From positions 87,073,501 through 87,137,500 of the forward strand of contig JASDFA010000001.1 in the NCBI GenBank assembly GCA_035772735.1: DNA of 64,000 nucleotides, written 5' to 3'. A model generated the notes under the pieces. That model saw nothing but the letters and a program-made list of their open reading frames with translations, was not told the origin of the DNA and did not search any database. The position numbers and the translations under genes were made by a program. The stretch's first letter is position 1, and each line of letters starts with the position of its first letter. This DNA is from Datura wrightii (Eukaryota; Streptophyta; Magnoliopsida; Solanales; Solanaceae). Of this stretch, positions 33,560 through 43,580 are shown in pieces.

Positions 33560-34996
33560 TGTTCGGTTGGTTTTGTGGGGTTATAAACCGACACGCAAGT
33601 GCACGTGGTCAAACAAGTAATAAAGTGGCTAAGTAAGCCAAGTATCGAACCAAGGAGACTCTGGATAAGTAAAAATTGCTCAAGTATACTATATTCTATC
33701 TTACTTCTATAGATGCTGACAACAACGTGACTAAAAGTTAAATAATTTTGTTTATAAATTATATACTAAAACTATTAACAAATATCTACTTTGAATTGAA
33801 ACTATGGATATGAGCATGCCAAGGTTAAGAACAAGTAATGAACTTGATTATAATCATAATTCGGTTATTCTTCTCTTCTAGTTGCTAGCCAAGAACATTA
33901 GCCAAGAGATTAAAACTCTCGTATTTAATCTCACTTAAGAATCATAAACCATCTGTCTACATTTCTATGATCAAATGCAATTTATGACCTCGCAATACAA
34001 TTCCGGTTCCTAAATTTACTAATACGGCTTTCAAGTATATTTCTATCAGGAAAGCACATCAAAACCCAATTTTCCCAAATCAAGTTAAGAACAATACCCT
34101 ATTAATTCACAACTTTCCAATTTCGTGCTCTCTCGAGTGAAATCGGACTTTTTAGATGAACATTAATGTCGGCCACACACTAATGCAGTAGAAACAAGAA
34201 TTAATAGAACAACATAGAAGAAGAAGATGAAAAACCATACAATTCAATAATCAAAATTCATCATCATTGTTCATAACCTCAGCAAGGAAGAGAATTAGCC
34301 ACTCATTTGTGGATTAATCATCCTAAAACAAGTGTTAATCATACAAACAATTGATTGAAAGAAGAAAGAAAGAGAGAAAAACCCTTAGCTTTTTCGTCCC
34401 TCAACTGCCTGTAACCCACGTCCTTGCTCCACCAAGTCTGAATTCTGAAAAATAAACCTAAGTGTGCTATTTATAGTAGTAGGACTCTTTCCCGGAATAA
34501 CAAGCAACGTGTCACGGAGTGCATCGTGGAGCACGGCCTCCGTGACACGCTACGGACGCGGAGGCCCTCTGGAAATCACCCGAAATCGGCCCGGGTAGCA
34601 CCCTGCCGCGTTGGCAGCGTGTCACGCTGCCTGGGCAGTGCGTTGGCAGCCCTTGGTCGCGGAGGCCACCTGCCGTGGCACGTTGCCAATGCGCAGGTGG
34701 GCTGTTGTGAGCGGCCTGCCTTCCGTGGCACCTTGTCGACGCGCCGGTGGGCTGTTTTGTGCCTCCTCTTTGCCGACGTTCGCGTGTTGATTCTGTTTCC
34801 AAGCCTCTACTTCACCAACTCATGGATTAGTTACTCAAAAGTCGTCAAAACCTACAAAACAAAGGCTAATCATGTTGGTTAGCACATATCTTTAATTCAT
34901 CTAAAATTACATGAAAATGTATACAACAATCTTAGATAAACAAGACTAATTTAAGTTGTAAAGCGTATCTCGGGCATATATTTCTGCCCGTGATCA
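33560..34996 (-). repeat. 3' LTR of the compact Athila-LTR element
   Basis: TGTTCGG ... TGATCA (plus strand). A CpG-rich block lies at 34505-34790, and a minus-strand TATA box at 34468-34475 with the perfect 11-bp dyad GTGTCACGGAG/CTCCGTGACAC (34509-34519 and 34538-34548) 34 bp upstream. Open frames over the CpG block (34512-34882) appear on both strands and are not supported. Confidence 0.94.
34509..34548 (-). promoter_or_regulatory. CpG-rich dyad upstream of TATA box
   Basis: Perfect 11-bp arms are separated by 18 bp, 34 bp upstream of the TATA box in the direction of transcription. The spacing is the same as at 2349-2388 and 6039-6078. In the right LTR the second arm has one C-to-T change (39030-39040 region). 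Confidence 0.6.
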
Positions 34997-36947
34997 CAAC
35001 CCCACACTTAAAGCCTTGTTCGTCCTCGAACAACCTTTTACATATCATGCATATGGAGACTCCCACATAACTAATTTAGCAAGAGAATTCAAGTTACGGT
35101 TATAATGATTACGTAAGATACAAGCTAAAAATTCAGCATGCCTGATTTGATCATTGAAATGAAGTACAACTATGTTAAGACTTCTTAACCTCAAGAATCG
35201 ACTCTCAATTTTAGCAAACTCATGCAAATCAACTGACTAAGAAATCCGACATGATTTATATCCTTCATTCAACATGTGCCCCTCACGGAAAGAGAGTTAC
35301 CCATTTTCACATGCAAAAACAATTTTTATATCACAACATGTGTGGGTACATGAATAGAATTACGCTCACTCTCACAAAGAATTCACATGCATTATGTAAT
35401 GACCCATAAGCTTTCCCTTAGTGCTTTATTCCACTAATTTAAGGATGTATGAATGTAAGATCAAGTAGGACGTTTTAGGTTGTAATGTGACTCAGGTGCG
35501 GGTAAGTACTATTATTGCCAGTAATAGTGACTGTCTTTCCTAAGCGCTTTTAATACATCACGCCTTCATTACGAACTTCCCTTCCCTCACTTCCCCTTTT
35601 TCTCTTTTCATCTTTCTTTTTCCTATTTTGTTCCCCCGTTTCTTTAGGCACTTTTAGCTTATTAGTAAGGAGTTCTATAAGTAACTTTTCATTTATTTAT
35701 TTTCTTACTCCCTACTAATACTCACCCATATTCAAACAAGTGCACCCTCGACCTTTCTCAACACTTACAATTGCTACTTTCCCTTCTTTTTCATTCTTCT
35801 CACTCCTTTACCCTTTCGGATTTTTCCTTTAAGCGCTTAGGAGTTTTGGTTCAATTTCAAGGCTAATGAAAGAAAAAGGATTAATCTTATGTTGGAGTTG
35901 TCAAAGAATAGGCTCAAGGCTCAATGGGGTTAACTAGGATTAATTTTTCAAGGTAGGTATAATGAGGGATAAAAGTTTGGTTCATTCAGAGAAATGCCTA
36001 AATCATCTCCTACAATTCACATCCTTCATTTCGTTTTATATACACACCAGGCAAGTTCTAGACATTTCATAATAGCACAGAATACTCAAAAACCTTACAC
36101 TCATGGCACATGCTCAATTCAAGACACAATCAGTAGACTCTTACTCAGCTAATCACAAGAATTCAGAATTAAGCTTCCATCATATTGAGTCAAATTCAAG
36201 AACCTAAGTGTCTCAAACAAAGTTATACACTTGCATGCTTCACACTGAACATACTTGCATCTTACAACCATGTATAGCACATAAAAAGAACATCAAGCAC
36301 CAATTAGTTATGGTTTCAAAAACCCAAAACCTATCGACTAATTTTTCCTCAAGACGGTCGTCATCCATCCATCGTTGGAAACAGTCTCTAACTATGACTA
36401 AAACACTATATACAGACAAAGGAAAGAAAGAAAAAGAAAATTTTTTATTCTTCGGTTCAAAGAACCCCCGTCGGAAAAGAACCGAAAAGAAAAACCAACA
36501 GGTGATGAATTCATGCTTAACTCACAAAAAATTTTTCAATTTTTTCACAAGCATTACATTCACCAAAAATCGTTAAGCACAAAAATTTGAAATTTCCCTC
36601 ACCCCACACTTAAATCATGCTATGTCCTCATAGCATCAAATTAAAATTTAAAAAGGGTGAGAAATACTCCCTGAGGCCTTTAGGCCTAGCTAACAACATG
36701 CCTTTCTTAAACTTTGCACAAGTGGGTGTTCAACCCCACACTTTTTCTCTTCCATGCTTGTTAGCTTCCTCCTCCACGGGTACTCAGACTTCCCCTCCAT
36801 CTGTGCTTAACTTTCCACCAAAACAACACAAGATGAAAGTAAACAAAAATTAACTCAATTGCAAGAAATTAAAATGGTACCTGTGGTACCCTTGGGTTGC
36901 CTCCCAAACAGCGCCTAATTTTACGTCGCGGCACGACGTATCAAGTT
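34997..36947 (-). other. 3' non-coding region of the compact element
   Basis: It starts with the polypurine tract (TAAGTGTGGGGT on the minus strand) preceded by the 'cgaggacgaacaagg' phrase. 35545-35850 is a long pyrimidine-rich stretch on the plus strand (purine-rich in the transcript). No conserved coding frame; plus-strand frames 36208-36576 and 36617-36853 look incidental. Confidence 0.65.
36923..36939 (-). other. Stem-loop-like motif downstream of the ORF
   Basis: ACGTCG-CGGCA-CGACGT has a 6-bp stem with a 5-nt loop. It lies 9 bases past the ORF stop and is followed on the minus strand by TTAGGCGCTGTTTGGGAGG and then CAACCC. See the related sites at 5919-5947 and 22558-22692. Confidence 0.6.
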
Positions 36948-37997
36948 TCACCACTTTTTCCTCCACCTTGAGGATATGAATCTCACCCCTAATTTCTTTT
37001 CTAATTTCCTCTTATGCTCCAGGGGTGGTGGTGAAAAATTGTAAGGACCAAACAGTAGGTGTTGCCTTTTTACTTTATTGGCCCTCAAGTAAGCGAAGTC
37101 ATTTTGTCCCTCCGCATTGGCAAATTTCAAAATATATGGTGCTTGGTCCTCCTCTAGACATTTCTCTATAAGCTTGGAAGACTCTCTTTCTATGTTGTCA
37201 ACCAAATTTAACGTCCAAAAATGCGTAGAGTGTGGTCCAATACACCTCAAATCTAAAACTGCATTTTGCTTGACCTCCTTACTTGTATACTCCTTCTCAG
37301 CATCGACATCTATCTCTTCATTGATGTCAAATGGGGGATACTCTATCTCGTCTTCCATGAATGGATTTTCCATAAGTGTGAGCCCGTCACGGGGACACTC
37401 AAGAGATTCTAATTGTTGGGCTTCATCCAAAAATTCACCCTCGTCTTCCTCTTGTAGTTCCTCTTGAATATCGGCTAAAGTTGTTACCTGCAATTTATCA
37501 CCAGCTTCAGCTTCAGCGATCATCTCCGTGAATTTGATGCTCATCCTTTCTAGAGCCTCTGCATTCTCTTCTTGCTGAATTCTCAATACTGCCATCGCCT
37601 CCTTCATTGCTTCTGATTGCTCCAAGAGTTGTTTCATCATGTCTTCTATTCGAGCTTGGCGTCCCAAGTCCTCATTTTCAGCATGCCTATATTCAGGAAA
37701 AACAACAGAAGGATCATAGTAGGGGCTTGGGGGAGGGGAATATGCATTCGGACAGCCATCCCAATGGCCATCTTGACCACCACATATATTGCACATGTTA
37801 CAGTGTTGCCACGAGTGGTGTCCTCCGCAATTCAGACAAGATTCACTAAAATATGAGTATCCACCATTGAAACCATTTATATTCCACGATGTCATGTCAA
37901 TAAGGGTATTCGAAAAAGAAAAAGTAAAATGCAGAAGAATTAAAACAAACACTAAGACTAAGTTGTCAACACTTGAGAAAAATAAAAATACAGTCAA
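36948..37997 (-). CDS. Unknown 349-aa protein of the compact Athila-LTR element
   Basis: An intact ORF of unrecognised function. The first ATG lies only about 35 bases from the primer site, and residues 1-34 are hydrophobic leader-like sequence; Met35 (37895) starting MTSWNINGF is the likelier start (315 aa). Two Cys/His clusters follow: C54-x2-C57-x3-H61-x4-C66 and C69-x2-C72-x5-H78-x3-C82, similar to but not identical with Gag knuckles. Then a Pro/Tyr-rich stretch, a probable coiled coil (about 108-170, heptad Leu/Met/Ile), an acidic region (about 175-235) and a basic C-terminus ending SSRWRKKW. No capsid, protease or RT motif is seen. A Gag-like RNA-binding role is inference from position and the Cys clusters. 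Confidence 0.7.
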   Translation of the reverse strand: MTVFLFFSSVDNLVLVFVLILLHFTFSFSNTLIDMTSWNINGFNGGYSYFSESCLNCGGHHSWQHCNMCNICGGQDGHWDGCPNAYSPPPSPYYDPSVVFPEYRHAENEDLGRQARIEDMMKQLLEQSEAMKEAMAVLRIQQEENAEALERMSIKFTEMIAEAEAGDKLQVTTLADIQEELQEEDEGEFLDEAQQLESLECPRDGLTLMENPFMEDEIEYPPFDINEEIDVDAEKEYTSKEVKQNAVLDLRCIGPHSTHFWTLNLVDNIERESSKLIEKCLEEDQAPYILKFANAEGQNDFAYLRANKVKRQHLLFGPYNFSPPPLEHKRKLEKKLGVRFISSRWRKKW

Positions 37998-38031
37998 TTA
38001 CTCTTAAAACAAATTCACCTATTGCCAAGTC

Positions 38032-38049
38032 TCCCCGGCAACGGCGCCA
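38032..38049 (-). other. tRNA-Asp primer-binding site, exact
   Basis: The plus strand reads TCCCCGGCAACGGCGCCA, exactly the 3' end of plant tRNA-Asp with CCA, six bases from the LTR edge. It is a primer site, not a tRNA gene. Confidence 0.95.
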
Positions 38050-38055
38050 AAAACT

Positions 38056-39491
38056 TGTTCGGTTGGTTTCGTGGGGTTATAAACCGACACGCAAGTGCAC
38101 GTGGTCAAACAAGTAATAAAGTGGCTAAGTAAGCCAAGTATCGAACCAAGGAGACTCTGGATAAGTAAAAGTTGCTCAAGTATACTATATTCTATCTTAC
38201 TTCTATAGATGCTGACAACAACGTGACTAAAAGTTAAATAATTTTGTTTATAAATTATATACTAAAACAATTAACAAATATCTACTTTGAATTGAAACTA
38301 TGGATATGAGCATGCCAAGGTTAAGAACAAGTAATGAACTTGATTATATCATAATTCGGTTATTCTTCTCTTCTAGTTGCTAGCCAAGAACATTAGCCAA
38401 GAGATTAAAACTCTCGTATTTAATCTCACTTAAGAATCATAAACCATCTATCTACATTTCTGTGATCAAATGCAATTTATGACCTCGCAATACAATTCCG
38501 GTTCCTAAATTGACTAATACGGCTTTCAAGTATATATCTATCAGGAAAGCACATCAAAACCCAATTTTCCCAAATCAAGTTAAGAACAATACCCTATTAA
38601 TTCACAACTTTCCAATTTCGTGCTCTCTTGAGTGAAATCAGACTTTTTAGATGAACATTAATGTCGGCCACACACTAATGTAGTAGAAACAAGAATTAAT
38701 AGAACAACATAGAAGAAGAAGATGAAAAACCATACAATTCAATAATCAAAATAAATCACCATTGTTCATAACCTCAGCAAGAAAGAGAATTAGCCACTCA
38801 TTTGTGGATTAATCATCCTAAAACAAGTGTTAATCATACAAACAATTGATTGAAAGAAGAAAGAAAGAGAGAAAAACCCTTAGCTTTTTCGTCCCTCAAC
38901 TGCCTGTAACCCACGTCCTTGCTCCACCAAGTCTGAATTCTGAAAAATAAACCTAAGTGTGCTATTTATAGTAGTAGGACTCTTTCCCGGAATAACAAGC
39001 AACGTGTCACGGAGTGCATCGCGGAGCACGGCCTCTGTGACACGCTACGGACGCGGAGGCCCTCTGGAAATCACCCGAAATCGGCCCGGGCAGCACCCTG
39101 CCGCGTTGGCAGTGTGTCACGCTGCCTGGGCAGCGCGTTGGCAGCCCTTGGTCGCAGAGGCCACCTGCCGTGGCACGTTTCCAACGCGCAGGTGGGTTGT
39201 TGTGAGCGGCCTGCCTGCCGTGGCACCTTGTCGACGCGCCGGTGGGCTGTTTTGTGCCTCCTCTTTGCCGACGTTGGCGTGTTGATTCCGTTTCCAAGCC
39301 TCTACTTCACCAACTCATGGATTAGTTACTCAAAAGTCATCAAAACCTACAAAACAAAGGCTAATCATGTTGGTTAGCACATATCTTTAATTCATCTAAA
39401 ATTACATGAAAATGTATACAACAATCTTAGATAAACAAGACTAATTTAAGTTGTAAAGCGTATCTTGGGCATATATTTCTGCCCGTGATCA
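38056..39491 (-). repeat. 5' LTR of the compact Athila-LTR element
   Basis: 1436 bp, the near-identical partner of 33560-34996. TATA box at 38963-38970. Drives transcription toward lower coordinates, into the ORF at 37997. Confidence 0.94.
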
Positions 39492-39496
39492 CCAGT
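39492..39496. repeat. Target-site duplication, right copy (CCAGT)
   Basis: It matches 33555-33559. The Tekay LTR sequence resumes at 39497. Confidence 0.95.
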
Positions 39497-40140
39497 GGTA
39501 TTGACGCCCGTTTGGGGCGCCGCATTACTTGCCTGCAGGAACTCGTAGACGAGGAGCCAATCCCTCGTGCTCCTAGCCAGCGCAGAGTCATCAGCTCCTG
39601 TCATCCGGATCTTGATATTTAAGAGGTCTATATCATTTTCTTTTGTTGTATGGTACGGGTAGGTCGGGGCCCTGTCCCGACCATCTTATCAGTATTCCTA
39701 GAGGCTTGCAGATGGTGTATATATCTCCCTGTGGTTAGTTGTGCTGGTCGTGTGGGGCTGTGCGTATGTTTAGCTGTTTAGTATTGTTGTTTATGTTGGC
39801 CGTGTGGGGCCATATCTAGTTAGTAGTGGTGACCTTGCCGGTCACGTAGTTGTTCAGCACTTGTTACTGATTTGGAGATAACTAGACAGCATGGTGGCCT
39901 TGTCGACTCGCATAGGTTTCCCTATATAAATGTGACTCTGGTTAGCTGATGTTGTAGTACAGGTGGTTATAGGCCTAGTCGGCCAGAGGCTGTGTTTACA
40001 GTCGTTATATAGCCCGTTGGTCCCGTGAATCTGAGTTAGAGCCAGCCGGGCACCATACGTGCTTAGGCTCAGTAGTCTAGCAGTTTAGGTCCTAGCAGGG
40101 CACCAGATGCCAGTCATACCCCCCAAAGCGGGGCGTGACA
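39497..40140 (+). repeat. Tekay 5' LTR, second segment
   Basis: It continues the LTR after the nested element and matches about 47129-47774. Ends GGGGCGTGACA just before the primer site. Confidence 0.93.
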
Positions 40141-40144
40141 AACT

Positions 40145-40156
40145 TGGTATTAGAGC
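40145..40156 (+). other. Initiator tRNA-Met primer-binding site
   Basis: TGGTATTAGAGC differs by one base from the usual TGGTATCAGAGC complement of initiator tRNA-Met. It starts four bases after the LTR end. Confidence 0.85.
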
Positions 40157-40356
40157 AGGTCGTGTCCCAGGGAGTCTGCAAGCCATGCTAAGTAGAGTCT
40201 TGTCTATGGATGTGTTGTGCACCACATACTATAGGCAGGAGGCTGCAAGGCATAATAGGGTGGTTACTCTTTCTTCATATTCCGTCGTGCCATAGAACAG
40301 TACAGTATGGGGTCGGGTTCTTAAAACTTATCATATTCTTTGTCTACAGATAAAAA

Positions 40357-41575
40357 ATGGCAGACCAACGACACCCTGCCAGAGGAAGAAGGTTGGATAC
40401 CGCAGCAGGAGAAGGCACCAGCAGGATGCCTCAGCTTCATTTAGAATCAACCCGATCTGAGGGCGATATAGAGGCATCATCACAGCCTTCTCAGCAGTCC
40501 CCATCTCACCAGGAGCCATTCAGAATGACACCACCTCCGATAGCTCCTGTACCTACACCATCCAACCAGGAGGTTTGCAGTGCAGTTGTTATGTTGGCAC
40601 AAATGATGGCCACTCAGCGCCAGTCAGTGCCACCTGTAACAGCAGAGCCATCAGGTGCATCTAGCAGTTCGAGGGTCTGGGAATTCTTGGATTTGGGTCC
40701 CTCACACTTCACAGGGTCAGATCAGTCAGAGGACCCCCAGGATTTCCTAGATCAGATGTAGAGAATCTTTTGGGTCATGCATGTGACACCTACAGAATCA
40801 GTTGAGTTACCAGTGTTCTGATTGCGAGACGTAGCGGTATTATGGTACGAGAGCTGGGAAAGGTCTCAAGGGAGAGATGTTGCCCCTCCGACCTGGTCCA
40901 GCTTCTCGGAGGCCTTCCTGGACCGTTATTTGCCACGGAAGATCCGGCAGGCTCGGATGGATCAGTTTTTTGCACTTGGAGCAGGGGGCAAGGAGTGTAC
41001 GAGAATATGCCTTACAGTTTGACTCCTTAGCCCGCTATGCTCCAGCTTTTATGGACGCTATTCCATCCTGAGTCCACCGGTTTATTATGGGTCTGAACCC
41101 AGAATACATTGAGGCATGCATGGCAGCTACATTACGGGAAGATATGGACATTGCCCGGGTGCAGGCCGTTGCCCAGACTATTGAGGGCCTTAGACAGCGG
41201 CAACAGGAAAGTGGACAGAGAAATAAGGAGCAGCACCACAGGGATAGATCAGACGATATACAGAGGGAGATTCAGAGAGGACCCAGGCCCCGATTGTTAG
41301 ACAGGCCCCCTAGACCCCCACCTCCATCACAACAGCAGAGGGGTAGCTTTATTCGTCGAGGGCAGTCAGAGTCTGGTGGCAGTTCTCGAACGGTGGATTC
41401 ACCTCAGCAGAGAAGGGTAGAGCAGAGCAGATACACACCCCCACCCTACCCTAATTGCATCCGACCTCACATCGGACCTTGTAGATATGGCTCCTCAGGA
41501 TGTTATATATGCGGGCAGGAGAGGCACTTGATGAGCGATTGTCCGGCCAGGGGGCAAGGTAGCCGAGATAGATAG
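40357..41575 (+). pseudogene. Tekay gag
   Basis: It starts MADQRHPARGRR. The capsid-type core follows: FLDLGPSHFTGSDQSEDPQ, LRDVAVLWYESWERSQGRDV, FSEAFLDRYLPRKIRQARM. From 41087 comes GLNPEYIEACMAATLREDMD, a Q/R-rich linker and the knuckle CYICGQERHLMSDC (C-x2-C-x4-H-x4-C). Breaks: TAG at 40759-40761, TGA at about 40819, a one-base shift in the G run near 40985, and TGA near 41070. Otherwise about the usual length for Tekay Gag. Confidence 0.9.
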
Positions 41576-41689
41576 GACAGGGGATCCGCAGGGCCACGAG
41601 CTCCAGCAGCCTCAGCAGGGCGTAGGCCCTTAGGTTCAGCAGGTAGAGGCCGAGGTAGATCAGGAGTCTCTAGTTCAGGTACGGGCTCA

Positions 41690-42090
41690 ACCCGTACCTA
41701 TGCATTACTAGGGAGACAGGACTCAGAGGCGTCTCTAGATGTGGTAACAAGTACGATGACTATTTGCTCATACCCTGCTTATGTATTGATTGATCCAGGG
41801 TCCACTTTGTCCTATGTTACCCCATTTGTGGCTCGAAAGTTCAGTGTTGTACCAGAATTGCTTCAGTAGCCCTTTTCAGTAGCTACACCCGTCGGTGACT
41901 CCATTATAGCTAGCAGAATTTATCGAGGGTGTACAGTAGAGGTTGTTGATCGTCAGACTACAGTAGATCTGGTAGAACTAGAAATGATTGATTTTGATGC
42001 CGTTATGGGTATGGATTGGTTGGTGCCATGCTATGCCAACGTAGAATATTGGACCAAGACGGTCCGATTCCACTTTCTAGGGGAGGCAGT
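41690..42090 (+). pseudogene. Tekay aspartic protease
   Basis: The translation runs TYALLGRQDSEASLDVV, then the active-site region AYVLIDPGSTLSYVTPFVA (Pro where Ser/Thr is usual in D-S/T-G), and FDAVMGMDWL near the C-terminus. At least two in-frame stops occur (one near 41868, one near 42092). Confidence 0.85.
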
Positions 42091-43580
42091 GTGAGAGTGG
42101 AAGAGAAGCACAGCTACGCCAAAAGGTAGGTTTATTTCCTACCTCCAGGAGAGGAAATTGATAGCGAAAGGATGTATTTACCACCTAGTCAGGGTTCATG
42201 ATGTTCGGGTAGAATCTCCGACACACCAGTCTGTTCTAGTGGTGAATGAATTCCCTGATGTATTTCCAGATAAGCTACCTAGTATTCCCCAAGAAAGGGA
42301 AATAGATTTTGCAATCGACTTGCTACCAGGCACGCAGCCCATATCAATTCCTCCGTATCGCATGACTCCTGCTGAACTTAGAGAATTAAAGGAGCAGCTG
42401 AAGGATCTATCAGATAAGGGCTTTATCAGGCTGAGTACTTCACCGTGGGGTGCGCCGGTTTTATTTTTGAGAAAAAAGGATTGCTCGCTCCGCATGTGTA
42501 TAGATTACCAGCAGCTGAATAAGGTTACAGTCAAGAATAAGTATCCGCTTCCCAGAATAGATGATTTGTTTGACCAGTTACAGGGGGCTAGATATTTCTC
42601 CAAGATTGACTTACGGTCCGGATATCATAAGGTTCGAGTTCGTGAAAGAGACATTCCTAAAACGGCCTTCAGAACCCGATATGGCCACTTTGAATTCTTA
42701 GTTATGTCCTTTGGATTGACGAATGCCCCAGCAGTATTTATGGACCTGATGAACAGCACCTTCAGACCATAGCTAGACCTGTTCGTGAGAGTATTTATCG
42801 ATGATATTTTGGTGTATTCTCGCTCAAGGGCAGACCACTAGGCCCATTTACGGACAGTTCTCCAGATTCTCAAGGACCGTCAGTTGTATGCTAAATTCTC
42901 CAAATGTGAATTCTGGCCGAACTCAGTAGCTTTCTTGGGGCATATTGTGTCAAATGCTTGTATACAGGTTGACACGCAGAAAATAGAAGCAGTCAAAACA
43001 TGGCCTAGACCTACCACTCCGACCGAAGTCCACAGTTTTCTGGGATTAGCGGGATATTACAGAAGATTTGTTGAGGGATTCTCCACTATAGAGGCACCTC
43101 TGACTAAGCTGACGCAGAAAGCAATAAAGTTTCAGTGGATAGAGGCATGTGAGCGGAGTTTCCAAGAATTAAAAGAAAGATTAACCTCCGCACCAGTGTT
43201 AGCATTACCGGAAGGTATAGAGGGTTATTCATTGTATTGTGATGCATAAAGTATTGGGTTGGGTTGTGTGTTGATGCAGCACGGTAAAGTGATTGCATAT
43301 GCTTCCAGACAGCTGAGGAAACATGAAAAGAATTACCCTACCCACGACCTAGAATTAGCCGCAGTGATCCACGCCTTAAGATATGGAGACACTACTTGTA
43401 TGGCGTCCATGTGGATATTTTCACAGATCATAAGAGCCTACAGTATATCTTCACTCAAAGGGAGTTGAATTTGCGACAGCATCGCTGGTTGGAGTTACTA
43501 AAAGATTATGACGTGGACATTTTGTATCATCCGGGAAAAGCCAATGTAGTAGCAGATGCTCTCAGCCGTAAATCAATGGA
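42091..43580 (+). pseudogene. Tekay reverse transcriptase and RNase H
   Basis: RT motifs in order: IPPYRMTPAELRELKEQLKD, GAPVLFLRKKD, MCIDYQQLNKVTVKNKYPLP, FSKIDLRSGYHKV, FLVMSFGLTNAP, and the catalytic VFIDDILVYS (intact). The connection (FLGLAGYYRRFVEGFS) leads into RNase H: YCDA, GCVLMQHGKVIAYASRQL, PTHDLELAAV, then DIFTDHKSLQYIF and HPGKANVVADALSR. Stops at 42770-42772, about 42839 and 43247-43249; a frameshift near 43380-43396. Confidence 0.92.

Larger units (their letters stand above)
33560..39491 (-). mobile_element. Compact non-autonomous Athila-LTR element with one unknown ORF
   Basis: The 5.9 kb minus-strand element has two LTRs of 1436-1437 bp that differ at about 30 positions by eye, CCAGT duplications, an exact 18-nt tRNA-Asp primer site (38032-38049) and a polypurine tract (34997-35010). 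The interior of about 3.06 kb holds a single long ORF (36948-37997) and about 1.95 kb of non-coding sequence. No protease, RT or integrase is present. Its LTRs are related to the element at 1911-6445. It is the youngest-looking Athila-type copy in the window. Confidence 0.93.

Noticed and set aside
34512..34882. Overlapping Arg/Gly/Pro-rich frames on both strands (also 39007-39377)
   Set aside because: They fall in the CpG-rich part of the LTRs, occur in both LTR copies and lack codon structure; CpG-rich DNA yields few stops.
36208..36853. Plus-strand frames inside the compact Athila element
   Set aside because: They are antisense to the element, Lys/Ser-rich from pyrimidine- and A-rich DNA, with no recognisable motif.
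38032..38049. Exact match to the tRNA-Asp 3' end, possible tRNA gene
   Set aside because: Only the terminal 18 nt including CCA are present, next to an LTR edge. It is a primer-binding site; nuclear tRNA genes do not encode CCA and no cloverleaf is present.
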